A stretch of 64,000 nt of DNA, from contig NZ_JAOEEA010000003.1 of the NCBI RefSeq assembly GCF_029837695.1, forward strand, positions 310,001 through 374,000, given 5' to 3'. The translations under genes were made by a program, and so were the position numbers. Below are positions 40,226-49,266 of this stretch, in pieces. This stretch comes from Pseudomonas sp. GD04019. GTDB lineage: Bacteria > Pseudomonadota > Gammaproteobacteria > Pseudomonadales > Pseudomonadaceae. The first letter of the stretch is position 1; each line of letters begins with the position of its first letter. The notes under the pieces are model-generated. The model was given only the letters and a program-made list of their open reading frames with translations. It was not told the DNA's origin and made no database searches.

Positions 40226-40972
40226 CTAGCCCCCGTAGCGCTCCGTCTTGATGATGGAGGCGTCCAAGCCCGCCAGCAGCGCGCTATCGGTTGCGATGTT
40301 GACGAATCCGTTAGACCCGCAGACGAACACTTGCGTCGGCTTTCCCTGAAGCCTGGTTAGAATTTCTTGGACCATCATGCCGTCGATCCGTCGCGCAAAG
40401 TCCGATGCGCGAACCGGTTTCTCGCGCGTAATCGCGAGCGCCAGGACGAACGCCGGATCGCTGATTTCGATGCAATGAAGTTCTTCTGAGAAGAGAACGT
40501 CCTCGGCGGTTCGTGCGGACAGGAGCAACGCTGTCGGAACGGCTTGGGCCAATGCGCGGCGCTGCCGGATCATTGCCATCAACGGCACGAGGCCGGAGCC
40601 TCCCCCGATCAACAGAACCGGATCTATGGCAGGCTCAGGCCAAAGGAAATGGCCACCGAGCGGACCGCGAACTTCGATTTCGTCACCAATCGCCGCGATG
40701 TCGTGAAAAAACGGCGAAACTTCGGCATCCGGCATGCGCTCGATAGCTATCTCGACGATCGGGGTCGAAACTGCCGATGACGCGATCGAGTAGCTGCGCA
40801 TTGCACTGTAGCCGTCGGGCGCGGTCAGCCGGATATCGACGTGCTGACCTGCGGTGTGCGCGAACGGCTTGCTCAACCGAAGGAAGAAGCTCTTGATACT
40901 CGGTGTTTGCTGGATGATGTCGTCGATCACGCATGATTGCCACGAACGGACTTGCGCTTCGTTTTCAGTCAT
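40226..40972 (-). CDS. Flavin (FAD/NAD) ferredoxin-reductase-like oxidoreductase
   Basis: This 248-aa FNR-family protein has the FAD-binding AMRSYSIASSAV (RxYS) at about residues 64-75. The NAD(P) pocket is VLLIGGGSGLVPLMAMIRQR and the C-terminal block QVFVCGSNGFVN. There is no iron-sulfur domain. Its ATG overlaps the stop of the sulfite-oxidase-like gene by eight bases, so the two are translated together. It probably passes electrons to or from that enzyme. Confidence 0.88.
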   Translation of the reverse strand: MTENEAQVRSWQSCVIDDIIQQTPSIKSFFLRLSKPFAHTAGQHVDIRLTAPDGYSAMRSYSIASSAVSTPIVEIAIERMPDAEVSPFFHDIAAIGDEIEVRGPLGGHFLWPEPAIDPVLLIGGGSGLVPLMAMIRQRRALAQAVPTALLLSARTAEDVLFSEELHCIEISDPAFVLALAITREKPVRASDFARRIDGMMVQEILTRLQGKPTQVFVCGSNGFVNIATDSALLAGLDASIIKTERYGG

Positions 40973-41567
40973 GGGTGTATCGTTGTTCGCGCCACGGATC
41001 GCCGTAGATGTGATAGCCGTGCAGCTCCCAAAAGCCGGCCTCGTCACGCGTCGTGAATTGCAGCGCATTCACCCATTTGGCGGATTTCCAGAAGTAAAGG
41101 TGCGGCACTAGAAGACGCGCCGGCCCCCCATGATCGCGGGAAAGTGGCTTGCCCGCATAACTGAGGGCGACCATCGCTTTCCCGGAAAGCAGATCCGTCA
41201 GAGGGACGTTTGTCGAATAATTATCGTAGCAGTGCGCCAAGACGAAATCGGTAGGCCGATCAAGCTCTGCATCTGCAAGGATGTCTTCAATGAGTACACC
41301 CTCCCAAACGGTATCCAGTTTGGACCAAGAGGTGACGCAGTGAATATCCTTTGTCACCTGGGTCTTTGGTAGAGTGTTGAATTCGCCCCAATTCCACGTT
41401 TTGACGGGCTTCGGACCAATTTTGACTGTGAATTTCCAGTCGGAGGGCTCTACCCTCGGCGTAGGGCCGGCCGACAGAACAGGGAAATCCTCCACCAGAT
41501 GCTGACCTGGCGGAATCCGATCGGACTGGTCGCCTGAACCGCGACCGGTGAAACCTCTGGTGACCAT
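40965..41567 (-). CDS. Sulfite-oxidase-like molybdopterin oxidoreductase
   Basis: This 200-aa protein has a single oxidoreductase molybdopterin-binding domain. The molybdenum-ligand Cys appears in DIHCVTSWSKLD, and HDHGGPARLL-type sequence appears as SRDHGGPARLLVPHLYFWKS. The start at 41567 follows AGAGGGG. There is no Tat signal, so unlike MsrP/YedY it should be cytoplasmic. It resembles the short YuiH-type enzymes. The partner is the overlapping flavin reductase. The substrate is unknown; a sulfoxide or sulfite is a guess. Confidence 0.88.
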   Translation of the reverse strand: MVTRGFTGRGSGDQSDRIPPGQHLVEDFPVLSAGPTPRVEPSDWKFTVKIGPKPVKTWNWGEFNTLPKTQVTKDIHCVTSWSKLDTVWEGVLIEDILADAELDRPTDFVLAHCYDNYSTNVPLTDLLSGKAMVALSYAGKPLSRDHGGPARLLVPHLYFWKSAKWVNALQFTTRDEAGFWELHGYHIYGDPWREQRYTHD

Positions 41568-42034
41568 AGTGACCCCTCTTGCTCGATACGGCAGACCGAA
41601 GCCGGCCTTCATTTCAGTACTCTGCGTAAAGCATTTGCCCGCACATCCGCCGAATAAGCCAATCGACTAAAAATCAGATACAGATGCTCTATCATCGTAA
41701 AAAATCGCGTATCGAACATAGCGTCAGGCCAGCATGATTCCCAATACCCAATGGCTATAGGGTAGATAACCCCAAGGCTGCGTACGCTGATCTGCGGTAT
41801 GCGGAGCGGAAGTTGCAGGTTCGCTCTCAAACGGATGGGCAGCGTGCAAAGCTCAAGGCTCACCAGCGCATGGTTGCCCAGTTCGCGCTCGCCGGCAGCT
41901 TGAGTATATTAAGGACGAAATGTCGATCTGATCTATTCTGGCTTCAGGAAATAGGGAAAATAAGGTCGGACGTTCGCGCACCGTCGCGACGCGCGATCAT
42001 CCACTAAGCTTCTGTATCGGGGTTGGAGGATCAG
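41568..42034. other. Intergenic region with possible gene debris
   Basis: About 470 bases separate the divergent sulfite-oxidase-like and thioredoxin-like genes. A plus-strand stretch near 41760-41900 (NPKAAYADLRYAERKLQVRS) has protein-like composition but no start. It may be the end of a lost gene. Promoters for both flanking genes are expected here. Confidence 0.4.
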
Positions 42035-42505
42035 ATGAACGAGATCGAACGACAAGCGCCTGAGCTGCGGGTGCAAAAATGGATTGGCAAAGATGGGGAA
42101 AGTATCGCGCCGTTCAAACTGTCAGATATCGGGCCCGGCCCGAAAATCTTGTTTGCCTTCCAGCATTGGTGCCAAGGTTGCCATTTGCATGGGTTTCCGA
42201 CGCTACAAAAGTTGCATGCAGCGTTGAGCTCAAAAGACGTGGGGTTCGCAGTGATCCAGACCGTCTTCGAAGGAACGCATGAGAATACCTTCGAGAAGTT
42301 GCGCGTGAACCAGCTCAAGTATGAGCTTCCTATCGTTTTCGGTCACGACGAGCAACCGACCGGCTCGCCGTTTCCAACCTTCATGGAAGACTACCGCACA
42401 CGAGGAACTCCGTGGTTTACGGTTATCGACGCTGGCGGTAGCATTGTTTTCTCGGACTTCCATCTCGACGCGGAGCGACTAGTGAAGCAACTTGAGCAAG
42501 GTTAA
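42035..42505 (+). CDS. Thioredoxin-fold (AhpC/TSA-like) protein
   Basis: This 156-aa protein has a thioredoxin-like fold with a WCQGCH active-site motif in ILFAFQHWCQGCHLHGFPTL. A later cis-Pro region is RGTPWFTVIDAGG. It may be a disulfide reductase or peroxiredoxin relative. The ATG at 42035 follows GGAGG. It is the only plus-strand gene of the redox block. Confidence 0.82.
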   Translation: MNEIERQAPELRVQKWIGKDGESIAPFKLSDIGPGPKILFAFQHWCQGCHLHGFPTLQKLHAALSSKDVGFAVIQTVFEGTHENTFEKLRVNQLKYELPIVFGHDEQPTGSPFPTFMEDYRTRGTPWFTVIDAGGSIVFSDFHLDAERLVKQLEQG

Positions 42506-42636
42506 TCGTTGGAAGGTGGGCAATCATCCTGATTGCCACCCATCCCCTGATGCCCACTACAGGCGTTGCGCGCTGTAACTCTGTTGATCAGCGTGCGAAA
42601 ACCCGGATCCGGATAGGAGGAGCGTCAACGATTGAA

Positions 42637-42834
42637 TCAATCCGTTGGGAGAGGGCGGCTCCGCTCCGTCAGCTCGGCAATAGATAACCCATTCTCGCCG
42701 AGCAACTCTCTGATCCGATCGACGATATGAGCCCCTAGCGCCGCTGTCTTGGTCCCCCCCACAGATTCCCAAGATGCGAGTTCACACGCCGATACCTCGT
42801 GGTCAGCGCCGAAGTGCTTCTGTCGGTATGTCAC
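42637..42834 (-). CDS. Possible 65-aa protein, unknown
   Basis: A GTG start overlaps the DUF1330 stop by four bases (GTGA). The frame reads VTYRQKHFGADHEVSACELA and then DRIRELLGENGLSIAELTER. It may be a real coupled gene or a decayed remnant. I do not recognise it. Confidence 0.35.
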   Translation of the reverse strand: MTYRQKHFGADHEVSACELASWESVGGTKTAALGAHIVDRIRELLGENGLSIAELTERSRPLPTD

Positions 42835-43124
42835 CGCCGCCCTTCAATGATAAAGGCGCGGTAACGGGAACCGGCAAAGCGATGAGCAGCGATGGTTTGG
42901 TAGGCGGGACTGTCATACCAGTCGCGAGCGGCCTGCATCGTCGGGAAACGCAAGATTACGGCCCCTTCGATGGGCGGCCCCTCCAAATGCTGGATCGCGC
43001 CATAAGCGGCGAGAAAGGTAACGTCGTGACCATCGAACGATGGTCCGACGCCTGCAGAATAGGTTGCGAGTGCATGTGGGTCGCTGGTTTCTTCCCGCGT
43101 AAAGACGACGAACGCTTCCATCAT
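42831..43124 (-). CDS. DUF1330 protein
   Basis: This 97-aa ferredoxin-like-fold protein has the DUF1330 pattern: AFVVFTREETSDPHALATYS, then GAVILRFPTMQAARDWYDSP. The function is unknown. The start at 43124 (double ATG) follows GAGAGG. Confidence 0.83.
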   Translation of the reverse strand: MMEAFVVFTREETSDPHALATYSAGVGPSFDGHDVTFLAAYGAIQHLEGPPIEGAVILRFPTMQAARDWYDSPAYQTIAAHRFAGSRYRAFIIEGRR

Positions 43125-43182
43125 TAGGCCTCTCAAAGGTTGGATCTGTTGGCCATTACCACCGGTGATGGCCTCACAGTCG

Positions 43183-43614
43183 TCAGGCTGGCAACTGGAA
43201 CCCGATTTTCATGAGTGCCTCGACGCACGCATCCTGATCCTGCTGATAGTTGCCTCCGGAGATGCCTATGCCGCCGATCAACTTCCCATCCTCCAGAATC
43301 GGATAACCGCCGCCGACAGCGACCATCCGAGGGCGATAGGCTAGCGGCGCCACTTTTGGATCGTTGGTCACATAGTCGTTCCAGACATGGGTCGGGAACC
43401 CAAACGAGGCGGAACTCCAGGCCTTGTCGATGGCAACATCGACGGTAAGGAACGGCGCATCGTCGGTGCGCTCGAACGCGCGCAGGTTACCGGTGGCGTC
43501 GACGACGGCGACGGCAGCCGGGATGCCGATGGCACGGGCCGCAGCGAGCGCCGCGTCGATGAGGGCGACTGCGGTTTCGCGGTTGATCGAGGCGGTGGCA
43601 ATAGATTTGGTCAT
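43183..43614 (-). CDS. GlcG/HbpS-family heme-binding-type protein
   Basis: This 143-aa protein shows the GlcG/HbpS (DUF336) pattern: RETAVALIDAALAAARAIG, AVAVVDATGNLRAFERTDDA, and the closing GKLIGGIGISGGNYQQDQD. HbpS binds heme and iron and senses redox stress in Streptomyces. The member here has no signal peptide, so it is likely cytoplasmic. Confidence 0.87.
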   Translation of the reverse strand: MTKSIATASINRETAVALIDAALAAARAIGIPAAVAVVDATGNLRAFERTDDAPFLTVDVAIDKAWSSASFGFPTHVWNDYVTNDPKVAPLAYRPRMVAVGGGYPILEDGKLIGGIGISGGNYQQDQDACVEALMKIGFQLPA

Positions 43615-43686
43615 GGGATTCTCATCGCTGGGGCATAACCCGTTCGGCTTTTTGAGGTTGGACAAGATGTTTGGCGATCGCGGTCG

Positions 43687-44700
43687 TTAGAAGCCTTCGA
43701 GGACGATCTTGCCTTTAGCCGCGCCACTTTCGATCAGTGCATGCACCGTCTTCAGATTGGCGGCATTGATCGGCGACAGTCGCCGGGTCAGCGTCGTGCG
43801 GATTTTGCCGTCGTCAACCAGCGCTGCCATCGCATCCAGAATCTCGCCCTGCTCATTCATGTCGGGCGTGCCGTAGATCGACCGCGTGAACATCAGCTCG
43901 TGGTGGATCGACACCGCCTTGCGCTTGAAAACCATGATATCGAATGCCTTGGGATCGTCGATCAGTCCGAACCGTCCTTGTGGGGCGATCAGTTCGGCGA
44001 TGTCGGCGACATGTTGCTCGGTATGTGTGGTCGAAAAGACGAAAGCGGGAGCACCGATGCCGAGTTCGGCGATCTGTGGCGCGAGCGGACGAGAATGGTC
44101 GATGACGTGGTGAGCTCCAAGCCCTCTTACCCACTCTTGGGTTTCCGGTCGAGAGGCTGTGGCGATGACGGTGAGGTCCGTGCGCTGTCGCGCGATCTGG
44201 ACGGCGATCGACCCAACCCCGCCCGCGCCACCGATGATGAGGATCGCCTCCGCCGCACCGGGTACGGGCTTCGCCACGTCCAGGCGGTCGAACATCGCCT
44301 CCCAGGCCGTCAACGTCGTCAGCGGCAGCGCCGCCGCTTCCGCCCAGGAGAGCGACGCAGGTTTGTGACCGACAATCCGGGCGTCGACGAGATGGAACTC
44401 CGCATTGGTACCGGGCCGTGTGATCGATCCGGCATAATAGACCTCGTCGCCTAACTCGAACTGCGTGACGTCGGGGCCGACCTCGCGCACAATCCCGGCG
44501 GCATCCCATCCCAGCACCTTCCAATCGCCATCTGCCGGCGGCGTGCTGTTGCGGACCTTGTAGTCGACCGGGTTGACCGAGACGGCCTTCACCTCAACCA
44601 GGATATCGTATCCTGCAGCGACAGGCCGAGGCAGATTGATGTCGACCAGCGCGGCATCCGCGGCGATGGGTCGCGGAACCTTGTAACCAATGGCTTTCAT
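43687..44700 (-). CDS. Zinc-type alcohol dehydrogenase / quinone oxidoreductase family
   Basis: This 337-aa medium-chain dehydrogenase/reductase has the zinc-less quinone-reductase look. VNPVDYKVRNSTPPADGDWK and GDEVYYAGSITRPGTNAEF are in the catalytic domain. The NADPH pocket is ILIIGGAGGVGSIAVQIARQ. It probably reduces quinones or reactive enones. It lies in the redox block, just upstream of the HbpS-like gene. Confidence 0.9.
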   Translation of the reverse strand: MKAIGYKVPRPIAADAALVDINLPRPVAAGYDILVEVKAVSVNPVDYKVRNSTPPADGDWKVLGWDAAGIVREVGPDVTQFELGDEVYYAGSITRPGTNAEFHLVDARIVGHKPASLSWAEAAALPLTTLTAWEAMFDRLDVAKPVPGAAEAILIIGGAGGVGSIAVQIARQRTDLTVIATASRPETQEWVRGLGAHHVIDHSRPLAPQIAELGIGAPAFVFSTTHTEQHVADIAELIAPQGRFGLIDDPKAFDIMVFKRKAVSIHHELMFTRSIYGTPDMNEQGEILDAMAALVDDGKIRTTLTRRLSPINAANLKTVHALIESGAAKGKIVLEGF

Positions 44701-44745
44701 AAATGTCTCCAGCTTGCTTGATCGGATGACGCGAATGCTCGTTAG

Positions 44746-45054
44746 TCAACTTCTTCTACATTGAGGTCCCGACTCTTGAACTGGGTCGCGGTAGCAGATT
44801 TCATCGAACACGTCGATCAACAGGCCCTTATGCTCGGTCGCCGGATCGGTGATCGCGTAGAGGGTGGAGGCGTTATCGCCATCATCACCGCTTCCGAGGC
44901 GAAACGCCGCGTCGACGCAGATGCCGCACGGACCGATGGTTGATCCTGGCTCGAGATCGACGAGATTGCTGTCCTTGACGCGCTATTCGCGGTCTTAGCC
45001 CTTGGCGATGAAGGACTGAACTGCTTGTAGAGCGTCGGTCAGCTGCTATGTCAT
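44746..45054 (-). pseudogene. Small gene with three in-frame stops, all at likely Gln codons
   Basis: A 103-codon frame begins with ATG at 45054 and closes with TGA at 44748-44746. It contains TAG, TAA and TAG at codons 3, 20 and 24. Otherwise it reads as sensible protein: QLTDALQAVQSFIAKG, RVKDSNLVDLEPGSTIGPCG, then TLYAITDPATEHKGLLIDVF. Each stop is one C-to-T change from CAG or CAA. No frameshift is present. I do not recognise the family. It is most simply a recent pseudogene. Confidence 0.6.
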
Positions 45055-45147
45055 GGACGCACCTTCATCTTGAGTTGGATTGGACAAGCTTCCGTATAAG
45101 GCCCGCTGTAACCGTCAGATGACGGCGAAGAAAACGATGGGCAGTAT

Positions 45148-46116
45148 TCACAGCCACTTAGCCTTCTTGAAGCGCACAAATAGGAAAACGCACGATATCG
45201 CTATCACTCCGAGCACGACAAAGTATCCGTAGGCCGTGTCCAGCTCCGGCATGTGCTTAAAGTTCATGCCGTATATTCCAGCGATCGCCGTCGGGACTGC
45301 CAGTATTGCCGCCCAGGCCGCGAGCTGGCGGGTGACCACACCGATCCTTTGCGCTTCCAGAAGGCTGCTGGCCTCAAAGACCGTGGACAGGACAAGCAGG
45401 AGGCCGTCGACCATGGACTGCACGCGGTGGACATGGTCCGCGACGTCGTGGAAATATGGTGTCATTTCGGCGCTGATGCAGGGAAAGTGGCCGCGAACGA
45501 GCTTTCGCACCAGCTCGGCCATAGCCCTGAGCGTGCGCTGGAACCGCGTGAGTTCGGACCTTAGTTCGAAGATTCGCGCCACCTCTTCTGGCCCGAGGAA
45601 ATCGTGCAGCGACCGTCGCTCCATCGCCAGGACGTCGTCCTCGATCATTTCGAAGATGGGCAGATACTGGTCGACCACGCGATGCAAGATCGCGTGCAGC
45701 ACATAGTCGACACCCTTGCCGAACTGCGTCGGCGATGCCTCGAGTTGCTCCCGAAGTTTGCCCAGCGCTCCGGCATTGCCGTGCCGCACGGTGATAAGGT
45801 GATTGTGACCGGTGAAGATCGCCATCTTGCCGTAGCTGATCCGGTCGCCGACCAGCTCGGCGGTCTGCGCGACGACGTACAACTCATCGTTGTAGACCTC
45901 GAGCTTGGGCGGGCACAGCGGGTGCATCGCGTTGTCGATCGCCAACGGATGAAGATTATATGTCCTTTGGATCGCGAGTAGTTCCTCGGGGGTGGGTTCG
46001 CTAAGCGCGATCCAGCAGAAGCCCGAGCGACTCTCGCCCAACTTGACGTGCTCATCGAGCGCGATTTCGCGAACTCGCTTGCCTTCGTTGTAATAATAGG
46101 CGGCGATGATGCTCAT
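45148..46116 (-). CDS. corA: CorA-family divalent metal transporter
   Basis: This 322-aa protein ends with two transmembrane helices joined by the signature YGMNFKHMPEL (GMN motif). The long N-terminal cytoplasmic domain starts MSIIAAYYYNEGKRVREIAL. It transports Mg2+, Co2+ or Ni2+. Its ATG overlaps the glutathione transferase stop in ATGA, so the two are coupled. Confidence 0.92.
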   Translation of the reverse strand: MSIIAAYYYNEGKRVREIALDEHVKLGESRSGFCWIALSEPTPEELLAIQRTYNLHPLAIDNAMHPLCPPKLEVYNDELYVVAQTAELVGDRISYGKMAIFTGHNHLITVRHGNAGALGKLREQLEASPTQFGKGVDYVLHAILHRVVDQYLPIFEMIEDDVLAMERRSLHDFLGPEEVARIFELRSELTRFQRTLRAMAELVRKLVRGHFPCISAEMTPYFHDVADHVHRVQSMVDGLLLVLSTVFEASSLLEAQRIGVVTRQLAAWAAILAVPTAIAGIYGMNFKHMPELDTAYGYFVVLGVIAISCVFLFVRFKKAKWL

Positions 46117-46817
46117 GCTGGCCTCGCGGGAATGTGGAGGCCACGCTGGACGGCCGGTCGAGCCAGCCCGCGTCCAAGCCATGCGCGGACGTTCGAAAAG
46201 CTGCTGAGGCCAAGGATGTCACCCGCAGCGTAGAATTCCACCAGCGCATTCACCCAGCCGAGCGTCGCGATGTCCGCGATCGAATAGTCGTCGACGATCC
46301 AGTCGCGGCCTTCCAGCCGGCGATCCAGAATCCCCAGCAGACGCGTGGATTCGTCGATAAAGCGCTGTTGCGGCCGCTTGTCCTCATAGTCCTTGCCGCC
46401 AAATCGCAGGAAGAAGCCGAGCTGACCGAACATCGGCCCGATGGCCGACATCTGAAAGAACACCCACGCTAGGGTCTCGTAACGCTGGCCTGGTTCGGTG
46501 GAGATGAACTGACCCGTCTTGTCGGCCAGATAGAGGAGGATCGCACCGGATTCCCATAAGGCGATGGGTCTACCGTCAGGGCCAGCCGGATCGATGATCG
46601 CCGGTATGCGTCCGTTCGGGTTCAGCGACACGAACGCCGGATCCTTCGACTCGTTGTTCGAGATGTCGATCAGGTGGGGCTCGTACGCCAGGCCAGTCTC
46701 CTCAAGCATGATCGAGACCTTGACGCCATTGGGCGTAGGGGCTGCGTAGAGTTGCAGGCGATCGGGATGAGATGCCGGCCAGCGCTGCGTGATCGGAAAG
46801 GACGAGAGGTCTGGCAT
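46113..46817 (-). CDS. Glutathione S-transferase family protein (YfcG-like)
   Basis: This 234-aa protein has a thioredoxin-like N-terminal domain (RLQLYAAPTPNGVKVSIMLE, NPNGRIPAIIDPAG, LWESGAILLYLADKTG) and an alpha-helical C-terminal domain (YSIADIATLGWVNALVEFY). The pattern is that of the YfcG/YghU group, which have disulfide-bond reductase activity with glutathione. It is coupled to corA. Confidence 0.9.
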   Translation of the reverse strand: MPDLSSFPITQRWPASHPDRLQLYAAPTPNGVKVSIMLEETGLAYEPHLIDISNNESKDPAFVSLNPNGRIPAIIDPAGPDGRPIALWESGAILLYLADKTGQFISTEPGQRYETLAWVFFQMSAIGPMFGQLGFFLRFGGKDYEDKRPQQRFIDESTRLLGILDRRLEGRDWIVDDYSIADIATLGWVNALVEFYAAGDILGLSSFSNVRAWLGRGLARPAVQRGLHIPARPA

Positions 46818-46957
46818 AAATCTGCGATCCTGGTGTTGCGATGGCGACTGACTGGAACGAGCCGTCACTCTGAAGTAGGGTTCGATGACCGCGTCGCTGA
46901 ACGACGCGGTCACGAAGATTGCGGACCGGACCGGCGCAGTGGCAACGGCAGTGAAGC

Positions 46958-47497
46958 CTATTCCGCCGCGGTCCCGGCCGCTGGCTGTACGTCGTCAACC
47001 TTTTGGCGCTTCGGAAGCACCCAGCCGGGACGGACGAAGTGGCAGGTGTAGCCGCCCGGGCGCTTCTCCAGATAATCCTGGTGATCGGGCTCGGCCTCCC
47101 AGAACTCGCCGACCGGCTGGACCTCGGTCACCACTTTGCCATCCCACAGCCCCGAGGCATCCACATCGGCGATCGTATCCTCGGCGACGCGCTTCTGCTC
47201 CTCGTCGACATAATAGATGCCCGACCGGTAGGAGAGCCCACGATCATTGCCCTGGCGGTTCAGCGTCGTCGGATCGTGGATCTGGAAGAAGAATTCCAGG
47301 ATGTTCCGGTAGCTCGTCACTGTCGGGTCGAAGACAATCTCGATCCCCTCGGCATGCGTGCCGTGATTACGATACGTGGCGTTCGGAATATCGCCGCCCG
47401 TGTAACCCACACGGGTCGAGATGATGCCGGGCCGCTTGCGGATCAGATCCTGCATGCCCCAGAAACATCCTCCTGCGAGAACAGCGCGCTGATGCAT
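46958..47497 (-). CDS. msrA: Peptide methionine sulfoxide reductase MsrA
   Basis: This 179-aa protein has the catalytic motif [14 protein letters not shown] and [14 protein letters not shown]. It reduces the S form of methionine sulfoxide in proteins. It starts one base after the msrB stop, forming an msrB-msrA pair, and has no signal peptide. Confidence 0.96.
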   Translation of the reverse strand: MHQRAVLAGGCFWGMQDLIRKRPGIISTRVGYTGGDIPNATYRNHGTHAEGIEIVFDPTVTSYRNILEFFFQIHDPTTLNRQGNDRGLSYRSGIYYVDEEQKRVAEDTIADVDASGLWDGKVVTEVQPVGEFWEAEPDHQDYLEKRPGGYTCHFVRPGWVLPKRQKVDDVQPAAGTAAE

Positions 47498-47498
47498 G

Positions 47499-47942
47499 TT
47501 AAGCCTCCTCTACTTGATCGAGATATTCACCGTATCCCTCGGACTCCATCTCGTCGCGCGGGATGAAGCGAAGGGACGCTGAGTTGATGCAGTACCGCAG
47601 ACCGCCGCGGTCGGAAGGACCATCGGGGAACACATGGCCGAGATGACTGTCTGCGTGTACTGACCTGACCTCCGTCCGGACCATGCCGTGTGCGCTGTCC
47701 CGCACCTCGTTCACGTTTGCCGAAACGATCGGCTTGGTGAAGCTGGGCCAGCCAGTACCCGAATCGAACTTGTCCGTCGAAGCGAACAGTGGCTCTCCCG
47801 ACACTATGTCGACGTAGATGCCAGGCTCCTTGTTGTCGTTGTACTCGCCCGTGAAGGGCCTTTCGGTGCCCGCCTCCTGGGTAATTCGGTGTTGCTCGGG
47901 AGTCAGGTGGTCGATTGCTGTCTGTGACTTTTCAAACTTCAT
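47499..47942 (-). CDS. msrB: Peptide methionine sulfoxide reductase MsrB, zinc-less
   Basis: This 147-aa MsrB has the catalytic Cys in [18 protein letters not shown] and the TGWPSF block. The usual structural CxxC zinc pairs are missing: [14 protein letters not shown] and [13 protein letters not shown] stand in their place. Zinc-less MsrB forms are known. It reduces the R form of methionine sulfoxide and pairs with the adjacent MsrA. It is the first gene of the minus-strand block. Confidence 0.94.
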   Translation of the reverse strand: MKFEKSQTAIDHLTPEQHRITQEAGTERPFTGEYNDNKEPGIYVDIVSGEPLFASTDKFDSGTGWPSFTKPIVSANVNEVRDSAHGMVRTEVRSVHADSHLGHVFPDGPSDRGGLRYCINSASLRFIPRDEMESEGYGEYLDQVEEA

Positions 47943-48268
47943 TACAGTCTCCAATACTTATCTAGAGGGCCAGGCACGCTACCGCTAATTTTTTATGTCT
48001 CCTGATTTGCTCCTACAATGGTAGTGGGATGGCAAACGAGGTTTTACTAAGTGTTGGAAAATTAGAGATTTAAATTTCGCGTCTATTAATTCTAGCGCAA
48101 CTGAGTGGTTAAGCAAGTACGTAATCAGTAAATATTAAAAAAATAACACAAAAGCACGATTATATAATACAGTGTCAGTGTTTTATGATAATCAACAACG
48201 CCTGTTTAGATGCTGGTAGATGCGAATTTTTTGGCGTACAGTCAAAATTTTCTGATGGTTGCTTAGTG
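47943..48268. other. AT-rich intergenic region upstream of msrB
   Basis: No gene is evident. The stretch is strikingly AT-rich compared with msrB and the IS on either side, for example ATATTAAAAAAATAACAC near 48130. It should hold the msrB promoter and could attract H-NS/MvaT-type silencing. Confidence 0.5.
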
Positions 48269-48462
48269 TGTTGGCGCTGATGGAAAATTGACCCACCCTG
48301 CCGATTGAAATTTGACCCAGGGCGGATTGCTGATTTTGTTACCAGCAACTGTGGATAAGTCTACCAGCGCAGCTGCTGTTGCCCCCACTCCTTCGCTAGC
48401 CCAGTTCAGTTGTTTAAGACCTGCCACACGCAGCCATGTAGCAGGCCGTCGTCGCCATGAAA

Positions 48463-49266
48463 TCAGAACGGCTCATCGTCCTCCGGTTCCTGGCCGCCCT
48501 TACGCTTTCGCTCCCGTGATTTGATCTTGGCCTGGGCCGCCAAGCTACTGTGTTGCAGGCGATAGGACTCGTTACCGGTTTCGACGATGTGGCAGTGGTG
48601 GGTCAGCCGATCCAGCAGGGCGGTGGTCATCTTGGCGTCGCCGAACACGCTCGACCATTCGGCGAAGCTCAGGTTGGTGGTGATCACCACGCTGGTGTGT
48701 TCGTACAGCTTGGACAGCAGGTGAAACAGCAACGCACCGCCAGCCTGGCTGAACGGCAGATAACCCAGTTCGTCGAGGATGACCAGATCCATGCGCAGCA
48801 GTGCCTGGGCGATCCGCCCGGCTTTGCCGTCGTGTTTTTCGCGCTCCAGCAGATTGACCAGATCGACCGTGGAGTAGAAGCGCACGCGCTTACCGTGCCG
48901 GGTGATGCCGGACACGGCCAGCGCGGTGGCTAGGTGGGTTTTACCGGTGCCTGGCCCACCGATCAGCACCACGTTCTGCGCGGTGTCGGTAAAGGCCAGG
49001 CTGGCCAGCTCGCTGATCAGGCGTGCGTCGGCGCTAGAGGCGTTGAAATCGAAGCTGGCCAGATCGCGGTGCATCGGCAGCTTGGCCATGTTCATCTGGT
49101 GGCTCACCGAGCGCATGGCGCGATCTGTGTGCTCTTGTTCCAGCAGGTGTTCGAGCAGCCACTTGGATGAGGCTGTGTTCGACTCACCCTGTGCAGTTAA
49201 CTCCGCCCAGGCCGTGGCCATGCCGTGCAGGCGCAGTTCCTTGAGTTCCGCCATCAAATCACGCAT
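48463..49266 (-). CDS. istB: IstB-like ATP-binding transposition protein
   Basis: This 267-aa AAA+ protein has Walker [18 protein letters not shown] and Walker [17 protein letters not shown]. It helps the IstA transposase of IS21 elements choose targets. It starts inside the istA 3' end with an eight-base overlap. The length is normal, so the gene looks intact although its partner is truncated. Confidence 0.93.
   Translation of the reverse strand: MRDLMAELKELRLHGMATAWAELTAQGESNTASSKWLLEHLLEQEHTDRAMRSVSHQMNMAKLPMHRDLASFDFNASSADARLISELASLAFTDTAQNVVLIGGPGTGKTHLATALAVSGITRHGKRVRFYSTVDLVNLLEREKHDGKAGRIAQALLRMDLVILDELGYLPFSQAGGALLFHLLSKLYEHTSVVITTNLSFAEWSSVFGDAKMTTALLDRLTHHCHIVETGNESYRLQHSSLAAQAKIKSRERKRKGGQEPEDDEPF

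Noticed and set aside
44761..44943. 60-codon plus-strand frame
   Set aside because: It is antisense to the better minus-strand frame of the three-stop pseudogene.
44746..45054. Reassignment of TAG/TAA to glutamine in acquired DNA
   Set aside because: Neighbouring genes end normally with TAG, TAA and TGA, and the thiolase and tnpA cases look like ordinary decay. Pseudogene formation is simpler.
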